Source: Trebouxia sp. TZW2008 (taxonomy: Eukaryota; Chlorophyta; Trebouxiophyceae; Trebouxiales; Trebouxiaceae). Taken from it: DNA of 64,000 nucleotides. Where the stretch lies: positions 1 through 64,000 of the forward strand of contig BDIU01000157.1 in assembly GCA_002118135.1 (NCBI GenBank). Reading direction: 5' to 3'. Under the pieces are notes generated by a model. It saw only the letters and a list, made by a program, of their open reading frames with translations. It searched no databases and had not been told where the DNA came from. Every line of letters begins with the position of its first letter. The first letter of the stretch is position 1. Positions 21,601-31,549 of this stretch are shown here, in pieces. Position numbers and translations under genes: made by a program.

Positions 21601-23473
21601 GCCGTCATTTAACTGGCAGACACTCTCATGCAGCTGTTTGCGTTTTGAATGCATCTGACTGCTCTGCTGCCACCACTGAGCAAGTCAGGCATGAAAAGGA
21701 AAGTGCAGTCAAGTCAGACGTGCAGATTGCATCAGCTAGACGCGCCAATGTGAACTAGAGTGCATCAGTCAGGGCGCTTTGACAATGCTGTCTGTGCCTG
21801 GTGAAAATCTTGCCCAGGAGTGAAGTGCCCCTGGTGTTGCACACGCTATATTTAGTGCTATGCAAGGCTGTTGCTACAGGTAAAACACAAGATTGCTCAA
21901 ACCAGACCCAGAGCCCGCTGTGTTCCTTCATAGGCTCTGTGTGCATGGTGTGCACCAACTGCAAAGCAAAGGCGACCAGGCATGCACACAATAGCACTAG
22001 CGAACTGGAATTGTAGTGACTCACCCCTAGGTCCATGTGATTGGTTGGCTCATCCAGGATCAGCAGATCAGGCGCAGCCAGCAAGGCAGCTGCTAGCGCA
22101 ACCCTCCTCTTCTGCCCGCCTGACAGCCCGCTGACTAATCTCTGAGTGTCTGGCATGCCTAAGCTGTCCAAAATATCCTTTGCATCTGCGCTCACCTCCC
22201 AGGCATTCATGGCATTCATTTCATCAAAGCACTTGTCCAAGTGCGCCTTGTCTTTTGCTGTGCTGTTGCCCGACGCTGCTGTTGACATTGCTTGCTCGTA
22301 CTGTGCAACAGTCTGGCTGGCAGATGATCCAGACTGAAGAACTGCATCCAAGACTGTGCCACTGCAGGCACCAAGTATGCAGATTCGGTCAATGGCAGCC
22401 CATTATGTTTGTCTGTCAACTCACAAACGAAATTGCAAATGACGCCACTGCAGGCACCAGAGATGCAGACTGGGCAATTTAATGAAAAGTCAATACCAGT
22501 TCGACCTGTCTGTTTCTATGAGGGCGCAGAATAGCTTTCGACACAACTGTTTGGAGGCAGTTCACTGCTTCTGCATGCACCTTGCAGGGTCATCAATCCT
22601 TGCTTGCAAGCAATCCAATGATGAATGGTGAATGACGACAACATATAACAAGCCTGTGTCTGGTGGATCAGCATGACTGCAATGGCATCCAGGCCATGAA
22701 AAGCCAGAATCGAAAAGAGCACGCCATTTGGGATCACAATGGCAGCCTCTGTAGTTAAAAGCAGCCTGCGATTGTTGCTTTTAAGAGCACTGGTGATACC
22801 TTTCATTCAGCTGTGGGTCTTGTGACAGATAGCCAACTGTCATGCCAGACCTCCGCTTGATGGCTCCAGTGTCAGGCTCATCAGCATCTGCAGAGACATT
22901 ATGCGCTCAAAATGTACTGCTCTGTGACAAGCTGGTCAGTGTTGCCGTGCACACTGCACAGGCAAAGTCACCTGAGAGAAGGTTGAAAAGTGAGCTTTTG
23001 CCAGCACCATTCGGTCCAACGAGGGCTAGCCTGTCGCCTCTCCTGACCGTGAAGTCAAGGTTTTGGAAAAGGATTCTTTGGCCGTCATGGGACTTCGAAA
23101 TACCCTCAACAACAAGAAGTGGCTCTGGTTGCTTGCGCTTCTTTGTGTTGGCTTGAGGGCGAGCACTGGTGACCGCTGCTGCTGAGGTCACATGCGTCTT
23201 GCGCCGACCAGCAGGCTGCCTGTCCGACTGGACTTGTCGGCCGCAGAGGCAGGTTTGCGAGCAAGGCAGTGGAGATCGCCAAGCCTGGCTCAGCAAGGGC
23301 TTTCGAGATAGGTGCGCGCTTCTAGGCGCAAGGTGCACAGTGCTGTTCACGCATTGCAGATGCATTGGCAGTCGAGCAATGAAAACCTGAATTTGCAACA
23401 CCCGCGCGATCGCTACAGCCTTGCCTGCTCTCGTGTCCGACTGCTGCAGCTCCGAAACCACATAGCAGGTCAT
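16248..23473 (-). CDS. Uup-type ABC-F ATPase, probably plastid-targeted
   Basis: Exons (5' to 3' on the minus strand): 23473-22972, 22887-22800, 22361-22025, 21140-20970, 20517-20302, a short exon starting at 19847 with unclear 3' end, 19574-19306, 18463-18355, 17852-17589, 16906-16719 and 16467-16248. The first ATPase unit has Walker A GPNGAGKSS, signature LSGGQKRR and Walker B LLILDEPTNHMD; the second has GPNGAGKSS, LSGGERRR and LLILDEPTNDLD, each followed by a THDR/SHDR switch. The linker ELEW-like segment (KKETEWMRRQPKARSTKSK) and the C-terminal coiled coil (KQEYAQLEGQIDKLSS onward) mark the Uup branch. Such proteins act on ribosomes and have no membrane domain. The N-terminus is Ser/Arg/Ala-rich; an internal Met codon at 23365 gives a leader without early acidic residues, typical of a plastid transit peptide. 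Nearly every intron contains copies of exon ends. Confidence 0.93.
17158..17302 (+). repeat. dispersed repeat, copy 1
   Basis: About 145 bp in the intron between ABC-F exons 17852-17589 and 16906-16719. Related copies lie at 54081-54220 and 59540-59680. It starts tttgtgccctgtgacgtaaa and could be read as FVPCDVNCEQMYASAG, but the frame does not stay open. Confidence 0.8.
17400..17540 (-). repeat. ghost copy of the 3' end of ABC-F exon 17852-17589
   Basis: On the minus strand this segment repeats the coding stretch from the SHDRAFMEHLADKL codons to the TACAATGG...TATTCAGAG end of the exon, with substitutions and indels, then runs into sequence resembling the following intron. It lies immediately downstream of the exon in the direction of transcription. 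Confidence 0.8.
18455..18810 (-). repeat. three copies of an ABC-F exon start, with an embedded CAG repeat
   Basis: The acceptor-side sequence gccacatccctg (plus strand) occurs at 18455, 18575 and 18793. On the minus strand the copies code for related peptides: VADDSKAQAAGLGLAL in the true exon (start 18463), VANESMAQAGLGLSLL and VADNSKAQATCLAV. Only the first continues into the conserved domain. A pure CAG run at about 18618-18676 sits between the second and third copies. Confidence 0.88.
19115..19220 (-). repeat. ghost copy of the 3' end of ABC-F exon 19574-19306
   Basis: The plus-strand segment from acttgatgtagtcaacgatc to about 19215 repeats 19305-19410, covering the codons for KPTLKIIDYIK and the donor site. 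It lies in the intron just downstream of the exon. Confidence 0.88.
19590..19665 (-). repeat. ghost copy of the 5' start of ABC-F exon 19574-19306
   Basis: Read on the minus strand this segment has a CCGCAG acceptor-like end followed by codons for GSNVLVMEDAS, a diverged copy of GNKVLVMED in the true exon. It lies directly upstream of that exon. Confidence 0.85.
19848..20165 (-). repeat. two ghost copies of the 3' end of ABC-F exon 20517-20302
   Basis: Plus-strand blocks at about 20072-20165 and 19855-19945 both resemble 20305-20400 (ccgtctccaaag through acagctcatagaa). The lower copy encodes NFGDGTMKRQ and runs directly into the next exon (EEAKLLSF) with no interruption. In the true exon the equivalent NFGDGTMMRQ is followed by a donor GT. 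Confidence 0.85.
20590..20690 (-). repeat. ghost copy of the 5' part of ABC-F exon 20517-20302
   Basis: On the minus strand this block encodes QYERYAAQVAVAAIAKTQL, against QYERYAAQAAVAATAKTQL in the true exon, then loses similarity. It lies upstream of the exon within the preceding intron. Confidence 0.9.
20870..20940 (-). repeat. ghost copy of the 3' end of ABC-F exon 21140-20970
   Basis: The plus-strand sequence tggcggaagcagtcatagct onward to the gtctagctccaga end repeats 20971-21043, which codes for LELDQGTAHLHSFGGEGSYD and following residues. Several substitutions separate the copies. Confidence 0.9.
21096..21430 (-). repeat. three-unit tandem array of an ABC-F exon start plus intron
   Basis: The segment coding for AIKWMEQRLTASNTTL together with about 95 bp of upstream intron is repeated. 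The common point ttgtgttgct (or ttgtgctact) begins at 21098, 21241 and 21381, giving periods of 143 and 140 bp. Only the unit at 21098-21140 continues into the rest of the exon (21140-20970). The other two carry similar acceptor-like ends. Confidence 0.93.
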
Positions 23474-23892
23474 GTGATCATATGATGCATGGCGGCATGG
23501 TGTGTTTCAAGCACCGGCACTGCTGCAAAAGCTTACAGATGACATACAGGCCAAGTGACATGATATACTCAGATGTGCCTTGATCTTTTTGCAAGGTGCA
23601 TTAGGGTCAGCAGTCAGCAAGGTAGTGATACATCATGGCATGTTTCAGCAGTGAACTCTTGACACGCTTGCATGGAGGCAGCTGATTGCGCCTGCACCTG
23701 TTTGCTGGGTATGAAAGCCTGCGCAACACCCCTTTGTAACGAATGCATGACAAGGTGCATTGCAGTACTAGGGAAATGTGCAGGGTTCCGCCACTGTGTA
23801 AGTGTGCGAGCGTTACCTTCCAACTCTGACAACTCTCTGCAACTCTGTCGCAACTCACAGGTCGTGTGCGTGGACCTGCAAGACCCATCGAC
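23474..23892. promoter_or_regulatory. shared upstream region of the divergent ABC-F and NUFIP1-like genes
   Basis: The two start codons point away from each other, separated by about 420 bp (about 530 bp if the internal ABC-F Met is used), so this stretch probably holds both promoters and 5' leaders. Open frames across it lack supported splice sites. No specific motif can be assigned. Confidence 0.5.
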
Positions 23893-26800
23893 ATGCAAGC
23901 GCCCGGCAGCGGTCCAGGCTTCGGCCCGCGACCACCGTATCATCCTGGTATGCAGCAGGTATTGGTCACGCTCGCTTTGCATTTCTGCAGCACCTTTGCC
24001 CGTTGACCCGAAAAACACCTGAACAGCGAGGTGTCGAACTCTACATTCCAGACCAAGAGCTTTCAGCCCAATGGGTTTGTGCAATGCACGTGCGACATTC
24101 CTGTGTCCTAACACACGGTGTCCAATAATCTCCCTGGACCACCATTGCACAAGCACTGCAGAGCCCCAAGTGGCAGGCAATGATCAGCTTGTCGTGCTGC
24201 AGGGTGGCTGGCAATCACAGCAGCCACAGCACCAGCAAAAGAGCATCCAGCAACCCTTCTTTGCCGCCCAAAATAGCTTCCCTCAGCAGTATGCGTTGGT
24301 GCCTCTCAATGCCAACGGTAGCGTGATGCCCGGTCCGCAGCAGCATGGCCTCAATCCAATGGTGCCTTCTCAAGGCTTTGGCATGGGAGGCCCTGCTTTT
24401 GCCAATGGATTCAAGTAAGCATCTTCATTCCCTGCGGACATTCACCAGGAAGACATGTAATGCCATGACTAAGCGTCCCCATTGCACAGTCACCTAAGGC
24501 TGGCTGAAGCTTTTCAGATTGCACATTCCACTTCAATGTATCTTTGCATTATACCACCACATTTTGATGTTGAGACGCAATTTGTCAAATGCGCAATCAG
24601 CTAGAACCAATGACATGCCGCTGTGTCTACAGCAACAATTATAGCGTCATCAGATGCACATTTGTGAAAGCCCGCAACATATCGCTGTCTGTTCACCGTG
24701 GCATCTGCATTGATTGCAGTGCGGCCCCATTTGCTGGGCCTCCCGGAATGGCGCGGGGAATGGGCCACAGGCCGCCCCCAGGCTGGCCCCTAATCGAGGG
24801 GGGACCAAGCAGGGGTGGTGGTAGGGGTAGGGGTCCCTCTCCTGCTCGTGGCGGTAGAGGCTTTTCTCAGGTGAAACTTCTGACATGCTGAATTGCTCCA
24901 TGCAGCAATGCAGCACTGCCATAGCTCTGTATGAATGCCAATGAGACGCCGATGAATGTGCACATGATTGGCCATGTGCAGGGCAGGGGCAGGGCGTTTG
25001 CAGGTCCAAGGGCAGGCCCAGCTGCTGCCTCTTCTGTGATGACTGAAGACTTGGAGGTCAATGCAGCAGATCTGTATCCATACTAATACTTTCGCATGCG
25101 GATGGATGAATGAATACATGCATGCCAATGTGCAGGGCAGGGGCAGGGCGTTTGCAGGTCCAGGAGCAGGCCCAGCCCAGCCCTCTTTTGGTATGACTAA
25201 GGACCAGCGGCGTAATGCAAAGGCCCTGGCGAAGCTGGACAAGCAGGTGCAGGAGGAGAAGCCTAGGGTATACAAACCCTTGGGTGAAGAAGAACGGCTG
25301 GAAGCTGCCAGGCAGGTCCCTGCTGTGCTAGCCATGCCTGCTTGACGTTGTCACATTCCGGATCTCGTGCTTGATCGTATTGCTGTTCTGCGACAGACAG
25401 TTTTGTTGCTTAGCATCAAGATTGCTTTAACAAGGGCGTCAAATCAGTTGTGTATGTGCATTTGTGCACAGCATGTGGCTTCTGACTGGCGCAGTGCAAA
25501 GCTGCACAATAACAGACTGCAAAGTTGCAAGTGGAATCACCGGCTGTTGCCTCACTTGACAGTAACCTCCAAATTACACAATGCATGACTCAGCATGGCT
25601 TTGTCCATGCCCATCTGCTGGCCTAGGAACACATCTGCCAGTGTCAGCCAGCAGACAGGATTCGGATCTCCACTGGGATTTCAGCGTTGATGGGTCTGTG
25701 TAGTGTCAGCTTGAGCAGGAGTGCAGAGGTCTTCTGTCAATTCTGGTTTCATGTTGATGTCTTGGTGTGACAGGCGGCAGGGTGCAAGGCGGGCATTCCC
25801 CGACAGCTGCCAATGTGGATATCAGAGCAGGGCCAGCAGCTCAGTGTTGACAGGTCTGCCAAATTCAGGCTTGTGAAAGTGCAGGTATCGCATGTGGCAC
25901 ATTCTGATTGTGACGTCCAAAACAAGGCTTGGCTACACACACCTGGCAATGCACCAGCATGTGTAACAAGCAATTATCGGTGCTGTTACAGTTGGCAGGC
26001 TGAAGGCGTAATGAGCTTGAAGGCACAAGCAGCTTTGATGCTTGCCTTACAATTCAGGTTTCAGGTTGGTGAAGTTTAGAGGTGTGATGACGTCATGTTG
26101 ATGGTGTTGCTGTTGTAGGTGGCAGGCTGAGCGGCGCAAACACTACCCAACATCTTCCAACCTGACCTTGAAAGCAGAGGCAGCATCAAAGCGGCAGGCC
26201 AGAGGGGAGCTAGAACCTGAGACTGCTCTCAGGCAAAAGCGCCTCCAAGAGGTACAAATCAATAGAGTAGCTTCCACAACAGCTTTGGGACCTTTGTCAT
26301 GATTGTCTTGATGCTCTACAAATCCTTCCTGGCAGGCCTTGAACATATGTTGTAGTAGAAATGATATCGGAGGTGGCAGTGGCAGTGGCGATGCTAGCGG
26401 CAATGATGATTTAGGACTGATGATCAAGTTTAGGCCACCGCCACCGCCACCGCCACCGCCACCGCTACTGCCGCTGCCGCTGCCACTGCCACTGCTACTG
26501 CCACTGCTCACAAATTGTGCTCATGCAAGTACTATTGAAAGCGCAGTGCCCCTGCTCAGCTGATTGGTATCTGGGCAGCACAGCATTGGCCATGACTGCC
26601 GCCCTCGTAAGCTTCAGCTCAAATCAAACTTGGGTGACATGCGACGTGCGCTGGAACACCCCCATTTCCTGCAGTACTACTTTTCAAGCACCTACATTCC
26701 AGCGACCTAACAATACCATGCAGAGACTCTCAAACAATTTCCCAATACTTGAAAAATGCTGTCAGATGCACAGTGCTTTTCCTTGCATACAGACTCTTGA

Positions 26801-29800
26801 CTTACAAACTTTTTGAAGTGAAGATCACGCACTTGTGAAAACATCATTGCATTCTGAATGCAGTTGTACCTCTGAGTAAGCACACTTTATGTAAGGACAG
26901 TTTCATCAGTGACCAAAGCTGTCAATATAAGGACTTCACTGGAATTGCAACCATAGGAAGAGCTGGCAGTATGTGTTCAGAAAGTGGCAGGCAGACATTG
27001 GGCACCAACCAAACTTTTGGTTTGCAGGTGCTGATAAGACAAAGGGAGCTGGGTTTGCAGCAGATAGCAGGCACAGCAGACATGCCCATAGACGGCCAGC
27101 CCAGTGGTCAGATGACAGTGCCCTTTGCTGGCAGAGGTATTGCATACAATGACTTGCCGCTGCAACTTCTACTGGGCTGTTTGTGAACATTTTTGGATGG
27201 GTACTTGCTGTTTTGTCCCAATGCATTGGCCGTCAGGCTATATGACACAGCCCTTTTGCTGGCAGAGGTACTGCACACGATGCCTTGCCACTGCAACTTT
27301 CACTGGACAGAACTGTTCATGAATTCTTTTCTTTTCTGATGGGCATTTGCTGTTTGGTCCCAATGCATTGGCTGTCAGGAGGCACGACAGCGCCCTTTGC
27401 TGGCAGATGTACTGCACACAATGACTTGCCGCTGCAACTTCTGCTGGACTGTTTATGAACTTTGTTTTGATGGGTACTTGCTGTTTGGTCCCAATGCATT
27501 GGCTGGCAGGTTGCATGACAGCGCCCTTTGCTGGCAGAGGTACTGCACACAATGACTTGCCTCTGCAACTTCTACTGAACACAGCTGTTCATGAACTTTC
27601 TCTAGTGGGTACTTGCTGTTTGGTCCCAATGCATTGGCCGTCAGGTTATATGACACCGCCCTTTGCTGGCAGAGGTATTGCACACAATGCCTTGTTGCTG
27701 ACAATGCTATGTACACATAGCTTATGATGCAATTCATGTGATAGCTTGTCCTGGCCTCTGTTTGCTGAGTTTCCATCGACATCATGCCATTCTGCTTAGT
27801 GGAAAAGGTCTTTTTGTTTTGGACTCTTTTTATATCATTTTCTGAACTAGTCTCTAGTGTTCTTTGGTTTCCCAAACTGTTCTGCACTAGTTGTTTTGAT
27901 ATTTTGATAGGTCGTGGTGGTGGAAGAGGAGATTTTGGGAGTAGAGGAAGGGGCAGGGCAGGGGGTTTTGGCAGGGGCCCTGGTAGGGGCTTTGGCAGAG
28001 GCCCTGGCCGGGGTCCTGCCTTTAAAAGGCCTTTTGAAGGGGAACCACCCAATGGGCAGCAGGCAGCCAAAAGGCACAAGTCTGCCATTGAAGCAACACG
28101 CCTCAATGGGCAGTTTGCCAACGAGGCAACAGGTGTTAACGGGCAGAGTGGAGGGCTTGCTAGCCTGGCTCAATACGGCAGTGATGATGACGATGCCAAT
28201 GGTGATGCTGATGATGGCCCCGTCAATGGCTCTGGTGCTCCTCAAGGTCAGTACCATCCCTTGTAGGCATCACGTAAAGCCTCACTCAGCACATCTTCCC
28301 TGTCTAATTGACTGGTAGTTCGATGAGAAAGGTGATCACCAGAATGATGCTGATGCTGATGCTGATGCTGATGCTGCAGTCTCGCATGGCGCTCCTCCTC
28401 AACAGCAGATCTTTTGAGGTCAACAGCAGATTGTTGTCATCATTTGCATGTGAAAGCTACACGAGACACATACGAAGTGATTGTGGGATTGTCACCATTG
28501 AATTCAAACACAGGTTGCATGTGCCAGCACAGATAATAGGTGTGTGTGGCCCAAATGCTGTCTGCTGCGATGCTGGCTGTTGTTCTGCTACTGGTGTCTG
28601 TGCTTGTAATCTTACCTCACTCAATGTCACTTGTTACACAGCACTGCATTTGTGCTCAGGACTCTTTTCTGGTAGTGACCGCGAACATATATATACTCTT
28701 GCCTGACTTGAAGTTCTTTTGCAGGTGATGCTCAGGGTCAGGCTGAACTGAAGGGACCCCAGGGGGCTGCAGCCGCTGGCCCCCTTCAGCCTCCCCAGAC
28801 CCCTGAGGAGAAGCAAGCCCTCTACCTCAAAAACAAGGCCCAGGTGACTTTGCCTTTGCTTGCCATGACCAAGCCACAAAGCTTTGATCCCAAAGTTTAA
28901 GATCCTGCTGGCTGCCTTGCATGCTTCCTGTCAAGGGCATTTGTTACTGGGATACCAGCTGCACCAGCAAATGGTGGTAAGGCACTTGTTAGTCACGTAA
29001 TCTTGTGACCTGACTGCCCTGTGTTGAGCGCCTTGTTACTGCTCTCTCTGCATCTGTTCATCTTGCTGGCCTGTTATTGCTCGACATTGTCAAGATGACG
29101 CACAAGAAGTGTACCAGCCAGGCAGATTGACGGCGGCGAAGTACTGCTCGTGCAGCCTTACATTGCTTGAGACACCCTGTCTGGACAAAAATTCTGCCAG
29201 CACGTGCAATAACCAATATTGCAAGGCCTGTGCTCCATCTCTGATGGTTTGTAATGTGGTACAAAGACTTCTCTTCTAAAACTTGCTTTGGTCCCCAAAA
29301 AGTTGTCCTTACATCAAACTGTCCTTACTAAGAGTCCTTACTACTGCAGCCAGACTGCAGCGATTGGGTACCAATTGCATTGTCTTTGCATTGAAAATGT
29401 CCTCACACCAAGTGGCCTTACAAAGAGAAGTCACTGTATGTCGAATTGCTGCAGATTGAGCGGCAGCAGCAGCAGCATCAGGAAAAGATGGAGAGGAGGA
29501 AAAAAGCGCAAGAGCAGTGGCAGGAACGGAGAGGGAGGGGTAGGGGCCGAGGGCGGGGGGCTGCAGGGAGGGGTCAAGGAGGCCGACAAATCAACAGGTC
29601 TGCTGTCGCATATGCCTTATATGAAAATTTCCGCTGCAACTGCCAGCTTGAGCAACACATCAGGATTGTGCTCTTCTGTATTCACCTTGGCCTGTGCATC
29701 AAAGAGAAAGGCGAAACATCATACTCGTTACACAATCTTTTCAGCAGGCGTGCTTTTGGCTTTGCTGCATTTTACTGCTGAGTGCGTCAATGTACTCTCC

Positions 29801-30984
29801 CAAGCTTGTGCATGATATTTGCAGGACAGCACAGCAGGTGCAGCGAAAGCCGACGCTGCTGCAGAAGCTGCTTGTCAAGGATATCCGCAAGGATCACAGT
29901 CATATACTGCAATGCTTCAGGTCAGCTTTCATCACATGCCGTGCTCTAAACAGACCAGTCACAGATTAAGCACAAGTAGTCACTGCATGGCACACTGGCA
30001 GTGATGGAAGTTGTGCAGTGGTGACTGCATTGTGTCCGGTCACTGTCATGGTTGTGATGATGTGTCACACCTGAGCGCTGGTCAGTATGCGTACATGTGC
30101 CTCAGTATTTCATGAGCATCAGGTTTTGAACATCATGACGCTACCCTGTCCCATCAAAGCCACTGCTGCAGCACCAAGCCGCTCTCACGCGAGTGTGAGC
30201 TGTTGCAGGTTCTTTGTGAACAACAATTTCTTGCAAGACGTGGGCAGCAAGGCAGTGGTGTATCCTGACCCACCGCCAACACTGCGCCAGGCATTGCCGC
30301 CAGTTCAAGGTAATGAGGAGACCCCAAAAGCTACACTGTGCTCCCAAGTTCTGTTCTGTCTTGACAGAAGGAAGGAAACGAACATTCTATTGTGTTACGC
30401 GACATCGTGGGGCCTTGTCTGACCAGCAGCAGCCCTGCAACTACCTTTTGCTGTGTCAAGCTAGACCAAAAGTTGTCCATATGCATATTTAGAACGCGAT
30501 TGCGATGGCCTTGCAACGGCCTTTGGATTGCAACCAGCATCCAGCAAACAGTGTTGAGATTTTGTGACTTGTGAAGGAGATTTGCTGTCGGCACACTGCT
30601 ATCACAGATGGATTTGTTTTGCCCAGGTCATTTTGTCTGAAGCTGCTGCATCTGACAGCCTTATATAGTTTGTGCCCGAAGTGCTTGCCTTGCCTCACAT
30701 CTTGCAAGCTGTCTTTGGCTGCCCCTGAATCCCATCAGTAGCATGCACGCTTGTGTCAATCTCATCTCCCTGTTCACATCTGTCCCAACGCCGACCTGCC
30801 TGACAAGCGCAACAGTCTTGCCTTACAATCTCATGGCATGCTGTCTGATGATGCAGATGATGATGGCAGCCTGGTCTCTGATTCTGACTCAGAGAACGAC
30901 ACAGCAGCTGCTGCAGTACAAGCAAATGGTGCACAACAAGGCACAGAGTCATCAGAAGAGTCTGATGACGACGAGAAAGAGTAG
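23893..30984 (+). CDS. NUFIP1-like box C/D snoRNP assembly factor with RG-rich regions
   Basis: Family members bring together box C/D snoRNP proteins in the nucleus. Phase-consistent exons are 23893-23958, 24203-24414, 24720-24870, 25136-25315, 26119-26251, 27028-27106, 27911-28246, 28725-28843, 29455-29597, 29825-29920, 30209-30309, and a last exon ending at the TAG 30984 whose start is unclear. A short exon between 25315 and 26119 must be missing because the phases do not join. Diagnostic parts are WQAERRKHYPTSSNL (the NUFIP1 core motif) and the C-terminal KPTLLQKLLVKDIRKDH followed by RFFVNNNF. Between them lie Gly/Arg-rich stretches in several exons and an acidic tail SESDDDE-like in the last exon. 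The RG regions suggest RNA binding and arginine methylation by analogy. Introns carry several exon-end copies. Confidence 0.87.
24979..25185 (+). repeat. duplicated start of NUFIP1-like exon 25136-25315
   Basis: The sequence tgtgcagggcaggggcaggg, including the acceptor, and about 50 bp of following codons occur at 24976 and again at 25130, a period of 154 bp. The upstream copy loses the frame after the RAFAGPRAGPA codons, so it is the ghost and the downstream copy is the exon. Confidence 0.92.
25765..26160 (+). repeat. diverged copies of the start of NUFIP1-like exon 26119-26251
   Basis: Segments beginning after acag at about 25771 (gcggcagggtgcaaggcggg) and at about 25992 (ttggcaggctgaaggcg) resemble gtggcaggctgagcggcg at 26119. 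The 25771 copy stays recognisable across about 40 bp. Only the 26119 copy has the open frame encoding WQAERRKHYP. Confidence 0.65.
26437..26512 (+). repeat. CCACCG/CTGCCG triplet microsatellite
   Basis: About 75 bp of imperfect CCN/GCN triplets lie in the intron after exon 26119-26251 of the NUFIP1-like gene. Read on the other strand it gives a long Gly/Ser open frame that has no other support as a gene. Confidence 0.9.
27095..27720 (+). repeat. five-copy array of about 135-150 bp arising at an exon 3' end
   Basis: Blocks with the common core ccctttgctggcagaggta and a following gacttgcc...tgcaacttct element occur near 27121, 27245, 27396, 27522 and 27660. Upstream each of the last four has tacttgctgttt..tcccaatgcattgg. 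The first unit contains the end of exon 27028-27106 and its donor; the remaining units fill most of the 804-bp intron. Confidence 0.88.
28330..28415 (+). repeat. diverged copy of the end of NUFIP1-like exon 27911-28246
   Basis: Starting at ggtgatcaccag the segment has a gatgct microsatellite and then tctcgcatggcgctcctcctc, resembling ggtgatgctgatgatggc and the gctctggtgctcctcaag end of the exon. It could also be a cassette exon encoding an Asp-Ala repeat, but its flanking splice sites are weaker. Confidence 0.55.
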
Positions 30985-31549
30985 TCTTTGTAAAACAGAC
31001 ATGGGCTGCCACTCTGTGAACAGTATCCCAGCTTCAGGTTCAATTGGCATAGTCACCATAGCGGTGCTCATGACTCCTGCTGACAGTATGGTTTGTTAGG
31101 TGACTTGTAATCAAGGCTGCTGTAGTGAAGTTTGGGGCAGGAATTGGTTAGGTGTCTTGCTGCATTAGATTGATAGCATTGGCAAACGGTCAGGTAAGGT
31201 GCAAGCCAGGCTTGTGTCATTTACGACATAACGGTATGAGTGAAACCCAGACACTGTCTGGTTTTAACACGAGTGTGAAGTATTGCTTGAACTGTTCAGC
31301 TGAGCATCAAGCAGACAAGCACTGTTCGGTTGGACTTGTATTGCGATGCAACGTCACTCCTGCTGTAGGCTTGAAAGCCAAAATCTAGACATCATACCAC
31401 CATGCTTACAGCACGTTGTAAGCTTGATGGTGGTGGACAAGCTCAAACATGCAATCACACACAAGCAAAAACTGTTACTGCACGCTAGCAAAGACTGCAA
31501 TTTACAGCTGCGGAGAGAGCACTGCCGCACACATGCATTTTGTGCTGCT
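30985..31549. other. convergent 3' region
   Basis: The NUFIP1-like gene ends on the left and the armadillo gene ends on the right. No supported gene or RNA feature was seen. Confidence 0.5.

Noticed and set aside
23614..24180. 188-residue minus-strand frame between ABC-F and NUFIP1-like genes
   Set aside because: No family resemblance, and it overlaps the NUFIP1-like first exon and the likely shared promoter.
26143..26511. 122-residue minus-strand frame with Gly/Ser runs
   Set aside because: Produced by the triplet microsatellite and the antisense of a NUFIP1-like exon.
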